DNA of 64,000 bases from Thermogemmatispora carboxidivorans (GTDB lineage: Bacteria > Chloroflexota > Ktedonobacteria > Ktedonobacterales > Ktedonobacteraceae), in NCBI RefSeq assembly GCF_000702505.1, contig NZ_JNIM01000001.1, forward strand, positions 124,001 through 188,000. The letters run 5' to 3'. Shown piece after piece: positions 52,218-61,490 of this stretch. A program made the translations under genes and the position numbers. The notes below the pieces were generated by a model, which was given only the letters and a program-made list of their open reading frames with translations, had not been told where the DNA came from and ran no database searches. Numbering within the stretch: the first letter of the stretch is position 1; each line of letters starts with the position of its first letter.

Positions 52218-52712
52218 CTAGTGAAGACCGCGGGCCCGCCCGCTCCGATACCAGGCGAAAGGCCAGCGCCAGACCATCAGGAGCACCAGGACAGTGAAGA
52301 AAACCACCAGCGAGAACGTCAGGAAAGCATCAAGTGGCACAGGATAGGTGCGCTCGACGAAAAGCCAGCGCATGGCCATTGCCACTGGCCAGGAGATAAT
52401 CCAGGCACGTAGGGTGTAGAACGTCATGAGGCGCGTGCTTGTCTCCAACTTGCGACGATAGACGCCCAGCCAGGGGGCGACCAGAAACCAGCCCAGCATG
52501 AAAGGCAGGGCGACCGTCACGATCTGAGAAAAGAGCGCCCCGCCGTTTAGCTCATGATGGCTTGTCAGACCAAAGAAGGCAAACAGTAGGAAAACAAGCA
52601 CATCCCCAATCACCAGGTTGGCCACATAACCAGGCGTCGTCTTCAGGGGAGCAGGAGACGACCCTGGCGACTGCTGGCCAGGCTCTTCGAGGTTTCTCTC
52701 CGTTGCTGCCAT
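52218..52712 (-). CDS. DUF3054 membrane protein
   Basis: This 164-residue protein has a short polar N terminus (1-30) and four predicted helices, including NLVIGDVLVFLLFAFFGLTSHH, IVTVALPFMLGWFLVAPWLG, LRAWIISWPVAMAMRWLF and AFLTFSLVVFFTVLVLLMVWRW. This matches the DUF3054 family of unknown function. The ATG at 52712 has AGGAG 10 bp upstream. It is the last gene on the strand of the cytochrome maturation operon, 119 bp after ccmD. Confidence 0.8.
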   Translation of the reverse strand: MAATERNLEEPGQQSPGSSPAPLKTTPGYVANLVIGDVLVFLLFAFFGLTSHHELNGGALFSQIVTVALPFMLGWFLVAPWLGVYRRKLETSTRLMTFYTLRAWIISWPVAMAMRWLFVERTYPVPLDAFLTFSLVVFFTVLVLLMVWRWPFAWYRSGRARGLH

Positions 52713-52831
52713 TACTTTGTTACTCCTGAGCAATCTATGCCAAAGATCATATCACAAGGGAAAGAAAAGAGGGACCCAACTCTTTAACAAGGGGGGGTCA
52801 GGTCTCTCTTCCAGGTCTACTGCGGTGGCCA

Positions 52832-52978
52832 CTACTCGTGTCGCGCCTCGTGCTCGCGCACCAGCTCCTCAACCGCCGCTAACTCGGTACGCACCGCGCG
52901 AATGCGCAGCGAGACGAACGCCAGATAAGCAAACAACCCGGCCCATACGAGGGCATAGGCAATAACCATATAGACCAT
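52832..52978 (-). CDS. ccmD: Heme exporter protein CcmD (small membrane protein)
   Basis: This is a 48-residue protein with one membrane helix (about 5-25, VIAYALVWAGLFAYLAFVSL) and a basic, charged helical tail (LRIRAVRTELAAVEELVREH), the usual CcmD layout. CcmD is needed for release of holo-CcmE from the CcmABC complex. The ATG at 52978 has AGGAGG 10 bp upstream. It follows ccmC by 114 bp on the same strand. The gene is short and easily missed. Confidence 0.85.
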   Translation of the reverse strand: MVYMVIAYALVWAGLFAYLAFVSLRIRAVRTELAAVEELVREHEARHE

Positions 52979-53092
52979 CGTGTCAGAACCTCCTCTTCTT
53001 CGACCCTGGCTCCGTGCCAGGCAAACAGACAGATAGACAGACTGCGGGCCGTAACTGAAGGGCCAGGAGCGCCAATGCTCGGCGTGCCCTCC

Positions 53093-53836
53093 TTAATCGA
53101 CAGCTTGCAGGCGGGCGCGCAGTCGCCATGACAGATGTTGGAGGCGCACCAGCTGGTAGAGTTGGATGAGCAGCACGCAGTAAAAGAGCGTGAAGCTAAC
53201 CAGAGCGAGCATCAGGACCAGCACGACCGAAGGTGGCAGGGCGCCGGGGGTGCCGATCTCCGCTGCGGGGTGGAGGGTCCGCCACCAGTTCACCGATTCA
53301 TAGATGATGGGGACATCGATCACGCCCAGGATCGCCAGCACCGCGCCGGCGCGTGCGCTCGTAGACGTTTTGCCGAGGTAACTGCGCAGCATCAGATAAG
53401 CGACATAGAGGAACCAGAGAATGAGGCTTGTCGTCAGGCGAGCGTCCCAGGTCCACCAGGTGCCCCAGGTCGCGCGGCCCCAGAGTGAGCCAGTGACCAG
53501 CGTCAGGGTTGTAAAGACTGCGCCGGACTCTGCCGCTGCCAGGGCCAGCCAGTCCCAGCGCTCGTCTGCGCGCCAGAGATAGACGGCCCCCCCGAGGGCC
53601 ACAATCACGAATGAGAGCATGGCCAGCCAGGCCACGGGCACATGAAAGTAGAAAATGCGCTGTGAGAGGCCCTCGATCGCGTCGGTAGGGGCGTAGAGAA
53701 AGATCGCCCAGATGGAGATCATCATGCCCACCAATGCCAGAGTACCCAGCAGCAAGGAGACAATGGGCCGGGGTGGCCTTCTCACCGGAGCTGCGGCCTC
53801 CTGGAGGGCCGTACCTGTCTTATTGATCACAGCCAT
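53093..53836 (-). CDS. ccmC: Heme exporter subunit CcmC
   Basis: This 247-residue inner-membrane protein with six helices passes heme to CcmE. It carries the tryptophan-rich heme-handling motif WGTWWTWDARLTTSLILW and periplasmic histidines in RIFYFHVPVAW and TLHPAAE. The ATG at 53836 is chosen because AGGAGG is 10 bp upstream; another ATG at 53845 is only 1 bp from that site. It lies between ccmB (69 bp) and ccmD. Confidence 0.93.
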   Translation of the reverse strand: MAVINKTGTALQEAAAPVRRPPRPIVSLLLGTLALVGMMISIWAIFLYAPTDAIEGLSQRIFYFHVPVAWLAMLSFVIVALGGAVYLWRADERWDWLALAAAESGAVFTTLTLVTGSLWGRATWGTWWTWDARLTTSLILWFLYVAYLMLRSYLGKTSTSARAGAVLAILGVIDVPIIYESVNWWRTLHPAAEIGTPGALPPSVVLVLMLALVSFTLFYCVLLIQLYQLVRLQHLSWRLRARLQAVD

Positions 53837-53905
53837 AAGTTCCATTCCTCCTGGCGGGTTGCCGGCCCGCCATTCCTCATCAACAACAGCTCACGCACGC
53901 TTCAG

Positions 53906-54592
53906 TTACTCCTCAATGACATAAGAGAAGGTCAAGAATGCCAGACTGAGAAAAATCACATCGAAGGCGGCCAGCAGTCCTAGCCAGGGAGGCTCGTTCG
54001 GAGCTGCGATCATCAGCGCCCCCGTGGCCCGCACCGCGGCGATCACAACCGGCACAATCAACGGAAAGACGAGCAACGGCAGCAATAGCTCGCGAGCGCG
54101 CGTGGCGGCGGTCATAGCCGAAAAGAGGGTGCCGATGGTGGCCACACCGAGCGTCCCAAGCAGGACAATCGGGAGCAGCTCGCCGCTGAAGAGCGGGACC
54201 GCGAAGAGAGCGGCGAAGATAGGCAAAGCAACCAGCTCGACAATGCCGATGAAGAGCAGGTTGCCGAGCAACTTCGCCAGGTAGATAGCGCGGCGGTCCA
54301 CCGGACAGAGCAGCAAGCGATCCAGAGAGCCGCCCTCGCGCTCGGCGGCAATCGTGCGCCCCAGGCCGAGCAAACTTGCGAACACAAAGGCCACCCAGAG
54401 GGCGCCGGGGGCAACAGCAGCCCGATTCTCGACGCGCAGATCAAAGGCGAAATTAAAGATCACAAAGACCAGCAATGCGAAGAGTCCCATCCCCAGCCAG
54501 GTTTGCTTACTGCGCAACTCGTAACGGATATCTTTGCCGAGGATTGCCAGCACCTGGCTGCAAAAGAGGCGCAGCGCACTCAGCCTATTCAT
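53906..54592 (-). CDS. ccmB: Heme exporter ABC permease CcmB
   Basis: This 228-residue protein with six membrane helices is the membrane partner of CcmA. It begins with ILGKDIRYELRSKQTWLGMGLFA and has GGSLDRLLLCPVDRRAIYLAKLL, a cytoplasmic coupling region. The ATG at 54592 has AGGAGG 10 bp upstream and overlaps the ccmA stop (TGATG), so translation is coupled. The gene order ccmA-ccmB-ccmC-ccmD is the usual one. Confidence 0.92.
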   Translation of the reverse strand: MNRLSALRLFCSQVLAILGKDIRYELRSKQTWLGMGLFALLVFVIFNFAFDLRVENRAAVAPGALWVAFVFASLLGLGRTIAAEREGGSLDRLLLCPVDRRAIYLAKLLGNLLFIGIVELVALPIFAALFAVPLFSGELLPIVLLGTLGVATIGTLFSAMTAATRARELLLPLLVFPLIVPVVIAAVRATGALMIAAPNEPPWLGLLAAFDVIFLSLAFLTFSYVIEE

Positions 54593-55395
54593 CAACCCAC
54601 CACCTCCTGATAGGCCCAGCGCACCTGGGACAGATCCAGGCCCGCCGTGGCCTCCTGGTAGACGATTCGTCCCCCTTTGAGCATGACCAAACGGTCCGCC
54701 TCCTGCAGAGCAAACTCAGGTCGATGGGTCGTCAGGATCAGCGTGCCACCATCGGCCATATGCTCAGCCAGCAAGGCGGACAGGAGGGCCGTGCCGGCCT
54801 CGTCCAGCCCTGTTTCGGCCTCATCCAGCAGGAGCAGGCGCGGCCTGTGCAGCAGAGCGCGGGCCAGGGCCAGGCGTTGCAGCTGACCACGCGAGAGCGA
54901 GCCGACGCGATCCCGCGCGCGTCGAGCCAGGCCGACCCGTTCCAGCAGTGAGAGCGCGCGCTCGCGTCCCCTGGCTACCCCATACATACGCGCGAAGAAG
55001 AGCAGATTTTCCAGAGCGGTCAGCTCCTCATAAAGATAGGGTTGATGGGCCACCAGACCAACCAACCGCCGTACCTCCTGGGCATCCTGCACACAGTCTA
55101 GACCAGCCACCAGGGCCTGACCTGCTGTAGGGCGCGTCAGGCAGGCCAGGATGCGCAGGAGGGTCGTTTTGCCGGCCCCATTGGCTCCCAGCAAAGCGAG
55201 CCGCTCGCCAGCCCACAGACTCAAAGCGATCCCGCGCAGCACCGGGCGAAAGGCGAAACTCTTACTCAGCCCCTGAATCTCCACCAAAGGCCGGCCCGTC
55301 ACCTGTCTCCTGGCCTCCTGGGTCAGGAGAGACTGCTCGCTACTGCCCTCACCAGACGTTTGCTTACTTCGCTCATTGCTGCCAGTGTATGTCAT
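54592..55395 (-). CDS. ccmA: Heme exporter ABC ATPase CcmA
   Basis: This 267-residue ATPase uses ATP to release holo-CcmE from CcmC. Walker A is GANGAGKT, the signature LSRGQ is in RVGSLSRGQLQRLALARALL, and Walker B is LLLLDEAETGLD, slightly unlike the usual DEP. The first 35 residues are a Ser/Glu-rich extension not seen in most homologues. It starts at the ATG at 55395 after GGAGCGGG. It follows the exported SHOCT-like gene by 160 bp and overlaps ccmB. Confidence 0.93.
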   Translation of the reverse strand: MTYTGSNERSKQTSGEGSSEQSLLTQEARRQVTGRPLVEIQGLSKSFAFRPVLRGIALSLWAGERLALLGANGAGKTTLLRILACLTRPTAGQALVAGLDCVQDAQEVRRLVGLVAHQPYLYEELTALENLLFFARMYGVARGRERALSLLERVGLARRARDRVGSLSRGQLQRLALARALLHRPRLLLLDEAETGLDEAGTALLSALLAEHMADGGTLILTTHRPEFALQEADRLVMLKGGRIVYQEATAGLDLSQVRWAYQEVVG

Positions 55396-55555
55396 CCCGC
55401 TCCGCTTCTCTTCTGATCCTAGGCCTATCTAGCCAGCGCCCTGCCTCTCCAGCGGCCAGACCGTTCGCGTTCGGCTCTAAGCCTGGTTGCCATCATGACA
55501 CAGGGCGGCTGATCTGGCCAGACTTCAAAGGAACAGCCTGGCGTGGTTCTGGGCC

Positions 55556-56968
55556 TCAGCTTTTCTCTGGGCGACGTTTAGCGCGAGAAGATGAGCGCGA
55601 ACTCTCGACGGCCTGGCGCTCCTTCGCGCCGCTGCGGCGCTCCTTCTCCTGCTCAAGGCTCATCAGCGCGCGCAGGCGCTCCTTGATCCTGGCTCGCTCT
55701 TCGGTGTACTCTGTCTTCTTCAGCCGTCCCTCCTCGAAGGCCTTATCCAGCTCCAGCAACTGATGCAGGAGGCGCTCCTGTTCGCTGCTCTCGGCCTCAT
55801 TCTTGCCGCGAGGGTGGGTTACCGCTGACTCTGGTCTCGTGCTGGACGGGCGCTTCTGGGCATGTTGGCGACCTTGACGCCTGGCCTCACGCCTGCGCTG
55901 GAAGAGGTTGTAGAACAGCGAAGAGAGCACGATGATCACCAACATCACTAACACGCCGCCAACCAGCCAGACCCAGGTTGGAACCAGGAAGAGCCCGCTG
56001 TTTTGGCTCTGGCCGCTGCTCAGAGGCAGACCCTGCATCTTGATATGAACCTGGTCGCCGCTGCGGAAATTCTGGTTTTGCAGCAGCAGGTAGGGGTGGC
56101 TATTGGCTGTCATCAGCCCCTTAGATGGCAACGCCCCCGAGCTGGCCTGCAGGGCGGGAGGCGTCAAAACCGAGAGCTGAACCGTTGGGTAGAAGAAGGT
56201 ATAGGCAAAATCGTAGCTGCTGCTCTGATAAGGCACCTCGAATGAGAAAGAAAATTGCGTCTCGCCCGGCGGTACCGCCGCATCGCTGGCGAAGCCACCT
56301 GCAACCTGCACAGCCTCGACGCCGTTGAAGCCCTGGGCCAGGGTCACGTTGCGTGCACCTTGGGGCAACGAGAAGAGCAAAGCATTGGGGCGCCCCTGGC
56401 TGGCATTCAGCGATCCCACATAGGTCGTCTGTCCCACATTTTGGAAAAAGTAGATCTCCGAAACCGTGAACGTTCCTTTGCTGGCCTCCGGCTCATGAAC
56501 CAGAATCGTGGCCTGGACCACGGCCAGATTCGCGCTGTTACTGGTGGCATCGTAGACTGTTAGCTCAATCTGCTGTCCTGCCTGCTTACTGAGATCGACC
56601 AGATCAGAGACATATTGAGCCCCCTGGTAGCGGGTATAGACCGCGTACTTGACCGTGCTAGCAGTGGCCAGACCGCTGAAGAGAAAGGCCCCCTGGCTAT
56701 CGGTCTTGAGCGTTGTCAGGTCGCGAGCCGAACCATCCTGGGCCATTTGCAGCGTCACGCTTTGTCCCGCTACCGGGGCCTTGTTATGCGTCCCGTTGAC
56801 CAGATGACCGCGGATCGTGCCCGTGCCGGCGCTGCTCGCTGCCTGTGCCGGAGCTGCTGGTAGCAGGAGCCAGGCCAGCGCAAGGAGCGCGCACAAGAAG
56901 GCCTGGGTGGTCAAAATCAGGCGCCCAGGAGCAGGGCCACTGCTAGATACTGTTGCTTCTTCCGACAT
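55556..56968 (-). CDS. Exported, membrane-anchored protein with SHOCT-like tail, in the ccm operon
   Basis: This is a 470-residue protein of unknown function. A signal sequence (about 15-45, AFLCALLALAWLLLPAAPAQA) leads to an extracytoplasmic beta-rich part whose first section (TIRGHLVNGTHNKAPVAGQSVTLQ) looks like a carboxypeptidase-regulatory/Cna-B fold. One membrane helix sits at about 330-355 (WVWLVGGVLVMLVIIVLSSL). The cytoplasmic tail is basic and contains LLHQLLELDKAFEEGRLKKTEY, a SHOCT-like short helical motif. The ATG at 56968 has GGGAGG upstream and overlaps the end of the ccmI-like gene by 26 bp, so it is part of the operon. Its role in cytochrome maturation is inferred only from position. 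Confidence 0.8.
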   Translation of the reverse strand: MSEEATVSSSGPAPGRLILTTQAFLCALLALAWLLLPAAPAQAASSAGTGTIRGHLVNGTHNKAPVAGQSVTLQMAQDGSARDLTTLKTDSQGAFLFSGLATASTVKYAVYTRYQGAQYVSDLVDLSKQAGQQIELTVYDATSNSANLAVVQATILVHEPEASKGTFTVSEIYFFQNVGQTTYVGSLNASQGRPNALLFSLPQGARNVTLAQGFNGVEAVQVAGGFASDAAVPPGETQFSFSFEVPYQSSSYDFAYTFFYPTVQLSVLTPPALQASSGALPSKGLMTANSHPYLLLQNQNFRSGDQVHIKMQGLPLSSGQSQNSGLFLVPTWVWLVGGVLVMLVIIVLSSLFYNLFQRRREARRQGRQHAQKRPSSTRPESAVTHPRGKNEAESSEQERLLHQLLELDKAFEEGRLKKTEYTEERARIKERLRALMSLEQEKERRSGAKERQAVESSRSSSRAKRRPEKS

Positions 56969-57338
56969 CTTCCTCCCTCAACAGACGCAATCGCTCTTCG
57001 ATCAGGGCATCCAGTTCCTTTTCGCGCATATGGCGCTCCTTGATAGCGAGCAGCGCGCGTCGCAGATAGCGCTCACGCAAGGAGCGATAGTCAGTTTCCG
57101 TCAGATTGCCAAGTTGATATTCCAGCTCAACCTCCTGGAGGGCAGCGCGTGCCGCCGTCTCCTCTTCAGAAGGGGCCAGAGCTGGGGATGTAGCCCCGGT
57201 CGAGTTTCCCCCTACCTCAAAGGAAGTGTCTGTCTGGTAGCTTGCTGGGCGTACCAGTGGGTAGAGCACCAGGGCCAGGGCCAGCAGCCCCAGCGGGACA
57301 GCTAAGAGCAGAGCCAGCGGCGAACCGGGAAGAACCAT
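56943..57338 (-). CDS. CcmI-like membrane protein
   Basis: This 131-residue protein has one N-terminal membrane helix (about 7-29, LALLLAVPLGLLALALVLYPLV) and a soluble helical part with LQEVELEYQLGNLTETDYRSLRERYLRRALLAIKERH. This resembles the N-terminal part of CcmI, but the TPR domain of classical CcmI is missing. Its start overlaps the ccmH stop as TGATG, and its end overlaps the next gene by 26 bp. A role in delivering apocytochrome to the CcmF/H lyase is inferred. Confidence 0.7.
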   Translation of the reverse strand: MVLPGSPLALLLAVPLGLLALALVLYPLVRPASYQTDTSFEVGGNSTGATSPALAPSEEETAARAALQEVELEYQLGNLTETDYRSLRERYLRRALLAIKERHMREKELDALIEERLRLLREEDVGRSNSI

Positions 57339-57898
57339 CAGAACCCCCTCTGTGCAGGCGACGGCAAAAAGAGCGGATCATCGGCGGCCAGCTCAGCCTC
57401 CAACTCCGCGCGATAGCGTTCCAGCTCCTCGTCGGGCGTGCTCTCCGTTGGAGCCAGAGCCGGAGCCGAGCGAGAAGCTGCCGCCCGTCGCTGACGCCAC
57501 TCGCGCAGGACAAAGAAGATGAACACAGCGCCACCCAGAAGCACGGCTGGTGGGATCAGCCAGACAAGAAGACTGAAGCCCTGGCGAGGCGGATTCCAGA
57601 GGATCCTCTCCCCATAGCGATCCACAAAATACTGGATCACCTGCTGCTCTGAGCGGCCCTCTTGAAGTTGTTGGCGAATGACCGCACGCATCTGCTGGGC
57701 CAGCTCTGAAGGGGAATCCTGCACCGACTCGCCCTGGCAGACGGGGCAGCGCAACTGAGAAGCCACCTCGGCCACCCGCTGATCCAGAGTAGTTGCTCGT
57801 GGATGAGAGAGGTAGACAGACCACCAAACAAGGGCGATAGTCACAACGAGCAGCAGCCCCAGCACTGGCCCCAGTGCGCGTAGCGGCAGACGTCTCAT
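57338..57898 (-). CDS. ccmH: Cytochrome c maturation protein CcmH
   Basis: This 186-residue thiol-oxidoreductase prepares the CxxCH cysteines of apocytochrome c. An N-terminal anchor (about 9-30) is followed by LRCPVCQGESVQDSPSELA, the LRCxxCQ active site, and FVDRYGERILWNPPRQGF. A second helix (about 107-130) and an acidic tail end it. The ATG at 57898 has GGAGGTGAG upstream and overlaps the ccmF stop (ATGA). Confidence 0.93.
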   Translation of the reverse strand: MRRLPLRALGPVLGLLLVVTIALVWWSVYLSHPRATTLDQRVAEVASQLRCPVCQGESVQDSPSELAQQMRAVIRQQLQEGRSEQQVIQYFVDRYGERILWNPPRQGFSLLVWLIPPAVLLGGAVFIFFVLREWRQRRAAASRSAPALAPTESTPDEELERYRAELEAELAADDPLFLPSPAQRGF

Positions 57899-60078
57899 TG
57901 GCTCACCTCCTCCTCTGGCTTCGCCGACTTCAAGTCTGGTGAGCCTGGCGTGCGCGCAGTTGCAGCGCGCTCAGCACCCTGAGCCGAGACAGCGACCGCT
58001 CGCTCCTGGTCCTGGTCGTCGGTTCCTTCTGCGGCGGAGCCTGTTGGGGCCTTGGAAGCCTGAATGAGCGACCGGTCTGGGGAGGTCGCTCCCTCGGAGA
58101 GGGTAAGCGGACGGGCCAGACGGCCCGAGCGCAAGCGCGTGGGCGGCTCTGGCCACCAGCAGACGACGCCACCCAGGATCAAGATCAGGCCGCCAAGCCA
58201 GACCAGGACCGTCAGAGGGTTCACGTAAATGTGGACGGTCGCCTGCGCCGCTCCTTGCCAGTCCTCCAGGAAGACATACAGATCTGTCAGCCCGTAGGTC
58301 GTGATCGAGATCATGCTGGCCGGCTGATCGCTGAAATTATGGTAGATCTGGCGCCCGGGGTAGATGTAGCGAAGGAGCTGGCCATGCTGCCAGATCTGAA
58401 ACTGAGCCACCACTACATCCTTCTCGGGATAGAAATTCTCGATATTGCCCAGATAGACCAGCTGGTAGCCAGCGATACTCACCTGCTGACCTGGCTTCAG
58501 CGTCGCGTCGCTCTGCTGCTGGAAAAAGTGCGAGCCAATGACCCCGACGGCCACAATCAGCAGGCCAAGATGGACGAGATAGCCCCCATAGCGGCGGCGA
58601 TAGCGCGCAAAGAGCATCAATAGTGCGCGCAGATAGGGCTCGCCGTGCCGATGGCGCACCCGCACCCCACGCCATAGCTCATACAGAATCGCGCAGCCAG
58701 TGAAACTACAGACTGCAAAAGCCACATTTGCCCACAGTGACGGCACGCCAAGCAGAGGCAGAATAGCGGCACAGAGAGCGGCCAGCAAGGCGGGAAGACC
58801 CAGATTGCGGCGCAGTGCCTGGAACGACGTGCGGCGCCAGGCCAGCAGTGGGCCAATCCCCATTGCCAGCAGGAGCAGCAAGAAGAGCGGGCCGGTCACC
58901 TGATTATAGAAAGGCGCCCCAACGCTCATCTCCTCATGGCGCACAGCCGCCGAAATCAGGGGAAAAAGCGTTCCCCAGAGGGTGGCGAAGGCGATGCCGA
59001 CCAGCAGCAAATTATTCACCAGGAAGATCCCCTCACGGGAGACCACCGAGTCAAACTCTTGCTCAGCGCGCAGACGGGGCAGGCGGAACAGAAAGAGGCC
59101 CAGGCTGAAGACGATCACCAGCGCCAGGAAAGCCAGGAAATAGGAGCCGATGGTCGAATAGGCGAAAGAGTGGACCGAGCTAATAATACCGCTGCGCACC
59201 TCGAAGGTGCCGAAGATCGACAGAGCGAAAGAAGCGATCACCAGGGCCAGATTCCAGACCTTCAGCATGCCGCGGCGTTCCTGGACCATGGTCGAGTGCA
59301 AGAAAGCCGTTGCCGTCAGCCAGGGCAAGAGGGCCGCGTTCTCCACCGGGTCCCAGCCCCAGTAGCCGCCCCAGCCGAGCACATGGTAGGCCCACCAGGC
59401 GCCCATCAGCAGGCCGGCGCTCTGGATCGTCCAGGCTGCCAGCATCCAGCGTCGAAGGGCGCGCAACCATTCGCTATCGAGCCGGCCCGTCATCATGGCT
59501 GCCACCGCAAAGGCAAAAGGCAGCGAGAAGCTCATATACCCCATCAGCAGCAGCGGTGGATGCAACAGCATGCCCGGGTCCATCAGCAACGGATTCAGGC
59601 CCACGCCATCGGCGGGTGGGTGGGCAAGGCGCACGAAAGGACTGGAGACCGTCGCCAGCACCACCAGGAAAAAGGTCTCAATGGCCATCAGTGTAGCCAG
59701 AACATAAGGAACCAGGGCCGCAGGCGCGTGGCGCGAGGTCAGCACGAAGAGGGCCGAGAACAGTGCCAGCGTCAATGCCCAGTAGAGTAGTGAACCCTCC
59801 TGACCACCGTAAAAAGCCGCCGTCACATAGTACCAGGGCATGCTCAGGCTCGAATGCTGCGCCACATAGCTCACACCGAAATCATGCAGCAGGAACGAGG
59901 CGACCAACGCTCCAGAAGCCAGCAGTAGGAAAGCCGCAACCGCCAGCGTCGCCCGTCGCGCGCTTGCCACCAGGGTCTCGCTCTGCCGTAGAGCTCCGGC
60001 CACCGCCGCCACCGGCGTATAGATCGCGAAAAGCAGCGCTAACAGAATAGCGCTCGCGCCCAGATCAGAAACGTACAC
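57895..60078 (-). CDS. ccmF: Cytochrome c heme lyase subunit CcmF
   Basis: This 727-residue membrane protein with about 15 helices joins heme to apocytochrome c. The heme-handling motif WGWDPVENAALLPWL is inside GWGGYWGWDPVEN, and periplasmic histidines occur in LHPPLLLMGY and SSVHSFAY. I use a GTG at 60078, because GAGGGAG lies upstream and the protein then begins VYVSDLGASAILLALLFAIYT like other CcmF; the longer GTG at 60180 has no ribosome site. The C-terminal 80 residues are a low-complexity Ser/Ala/Arg tail. It follows ccmE and overlaps ccmH. Confidence 0.93.
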   Translation of the reverse strand: MYVSDLGASAILLALLFAIYTPVAAVAGALRQSETLVASARRATLAVAAFLLLASGALVASFLLHDFGVSYVAQHSSLSMPWYYVTAAFYGGQEGSLLYWALTLALFSALFVLTSRHAPAALVPYVLATLMAIETFFLVVLATVSSPFVRLAHPPADGVGLNPLLMDPGMLLHPPLLLMGYMSFSLPFAFAVAAMMTGRLDSEWLRALRRWMLAAWTIQSAGLLMGAWWAYHVLGWGGYWGWDPVENAALLPWLTATAFLHSTMVQERRGMLKVWNLALVIASFALSIFGTFEVRSGIISSVHSFAYSTIGSYFLAFLALVIVFSLGLFLFRLPRLRAEQEFDSVVSREGIFLVNNLLLVGIAFATLWGTLFPLISAAVRHEEMSVGAPFYNQVTGPLFLLLLLAMGIGPLLAWRRTSFQALRRNLGLPALLAALCAAILPLLGVPSLWANVAFAVCSFTGCAILYELWRGVRVRHRHGEPYLRALLMLFARYRRRYGGYLVHLGLLIVAVGVIGSHFFQQQSDATLKPGQQVSIAGYQLVYLGNIENFYPEKDVVVAQFQIWQHGQLLRYIYPGRQIYHNFSDQPASMISITTYGLTDLYVFLEDWQGAAQATVHIYVNPLTVLVWLGGLILILGGVVCWWPEPPTRLRSGRLARPLTLSEGATSPDRSLIQASKAPTGSAAEGTDDQDQERAVAVSAQGAERAATARTPGSPDLKSAKPEEEVSQ

Positions 60079-60211
60079 AGCGCTCTTCTCCCTCGGAAAC
60101 ACTCCCACAGGCGGGCGTCTCTCAAGCAAGCTGCCATTGTGGTAGGCAGAGAAAGCAGAGATCAGCCAAAGGATAGTCACATAGCCGTGCCGCTGCCAGA
60201 GCCAGCCGGCC

Positions 60212-60676
60212 TCAACTGTTGCCGGGCGTTGGCGTGGCAGCCTGGAACTTCGATGGGCACTTTGCTAAGAGTGTCTGGGCCTCGAAGGTGCCCTGGCCGT
60301 GATAATAGCCCTCAACCACCACCTGGATGCCCGCCCGGAAAATATCAGGGACCACGCCGCTGTAGACTACGGGCAACGACTGCTGATGATCCGTAATCAC
60401 AAAGCTCAACGTCTGATCGTGGCGCTCGATCGAACCGGGCTGTACCACGCCTGTCACGCGTACCGCCTGGCTACTGCAGGTTGTACAGTGTTTCAACTCG
60501 GCGATCGTCATATAGTAAACAGCGCTGGTGCGTGTATTCGCCACAATCAAATAGATGACAGCAGCGGCGATTGCCAGGCCAGCAACCAGCAGACCAGCCG
60601 GCACGCGCCGGCGTCGGCGCACTGAGGCCTGGACGGTATCCTTCTCAGTCTGAGTAGAAACGACAGCCGACTGCAC
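60212..60676 (-). CDS. ccmE: Heme chaperone CcmE, cysteine-type variant
   Basis: This 154-residue protein carries heme covalently from CcmC to CcmF. After a basic tail and one helix (about 28-46) comes the soluble OB-like domain, with VRVTGVVQPGSIE and VVVEGYYHGQGTFEAQTLLAK. The heme ligand site reads CPSKF (Cys about 140) where most CcmE have HxxxY. A Cys variant with CxxxY is known in archaea and Desulfovibrio; here the final residue is Phe. An additional CTTC motif lies in AELKHCTTCSSQAV. The GTG at 60676 has GGAGG 8 bp upstream; an ATG at 60691 overlaps that site. Confidence 0.88.
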   Translation of the reverse strand: MQSAVVSTQTEKDTVQASVRRRRRVPAGLLVAGLAIAAAVIYLIVANTRTSAVYYMTIAELKHCTTCSSQAVRVTGVVQPGSIERHDQTLSFVITDHQQSLPVVYSGVVPDIFRAGIQVVVEGYYHGQGTFEAQTLLAKCPSKFQAATPTPGNS

Positions 60677-60867
60677 GAAAGGAACCTCCATCCAACTGGA
60701 AGGCGAGCCTGACCCACAGGCAAACCAGCCCGCACTTCTCTCTCATTCGTACTTCCGGTCATACACTTGCCCCTGTCGCACAGACGCACCGGTAGCGCTC
60801 TCTCCTCTGGCTGTCGGGGCGCGACAACCTGAGCGCCGCGAGAGGAGAGGAGCGGGCAGCCAGTCCT

Positions 60868-61347
60868 CTAACGGCTGGTGAGGCTCGCCTCGAACAGAAT
60901 ATTGAGCAGGGCGCCGAGGGCGAAGACCACCACCCCCAGGGCCAACATGAGGCGAGGAGCGACCTGAGCAAAGCGTGATGAGCGACGAGCCAGCCGGCGA
61001 ATCGAACTTTGTCCAAGGTAAAAGGCCAGCGCGAACAAAGCCAGCGCCAGCGCAATTTTCAAGCTCAGCGCCAGCAGATAAGGGAGACCGAGGCTCGTCT
61101 CCGTCAGACGGTTCACCGTTAAAAAGGCTCCGCTCACCAGGAGCAGGCCGATGCAGCCATTGACCAGGCGCCTGAAGCGCGCCGCGATTTTCGCGGCCAG
61201 CTCTGGGGCGGGAGCAAGGCGCAAGGCTGGCTGGACCACCAGCAAATACATGGCACTGCCCCCAACCCAGGTAGCAGCGGCCAACGTATGGATCACCCGC
61301 ATGATCAGCAGCAGCCCCTGCGGCAGCAGTGCCGGCAGCCAGTCCAT
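60868..61347 (-). CDS. CopD-like four-helix membrane protein
   Basis: This 159-residue protein has four predicted helices with LIMRVIHTLAAATWVGGSAMYLLVV, IGLLLVSGAFLTVNRL, YLLALSLKIALALALFALAFYLG and LMLALGVVVFALGALLNILF. The histidine in VIHTLAAATWVGG and overall shape match CopD/YcnJ-like proteins linked to copper handling or heme-copper assembly. It lies between tlpA and ccmE in the cytochrome maturation cluster, which fits a metal or redox role. A weak GAGG site precedes the ATG at 61347. Confidence 0.75.
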   Translation of the reverse strand: MDWLPALLPQGLLLIMRVIHTLAAATWVGGSAMYLLVVQPALRLAPAPELAAKIAARFRRLVNGCIGLLLVSGAFLTVNRLTETSLGLPYLLALSLKIALALALFALAFYLGQSSIRRLARRSSRFAQVAPRLMLALGVVVFALGALLNILFEASLTSR

Positions 61348-61490
61348 AGCCAGCCTCTTTTATCCTCGGATATCCTCGTAGGTCAACTTCCCGCTTCTCT
61401 GCCTTGCCTGCTGGTTTTACAGTCCCTTGTCCGGCGTCTGGTCTGAGTCCTCACAGACAAGTGCCAGGCAGCTCTTAGGAACTTCGTGGC

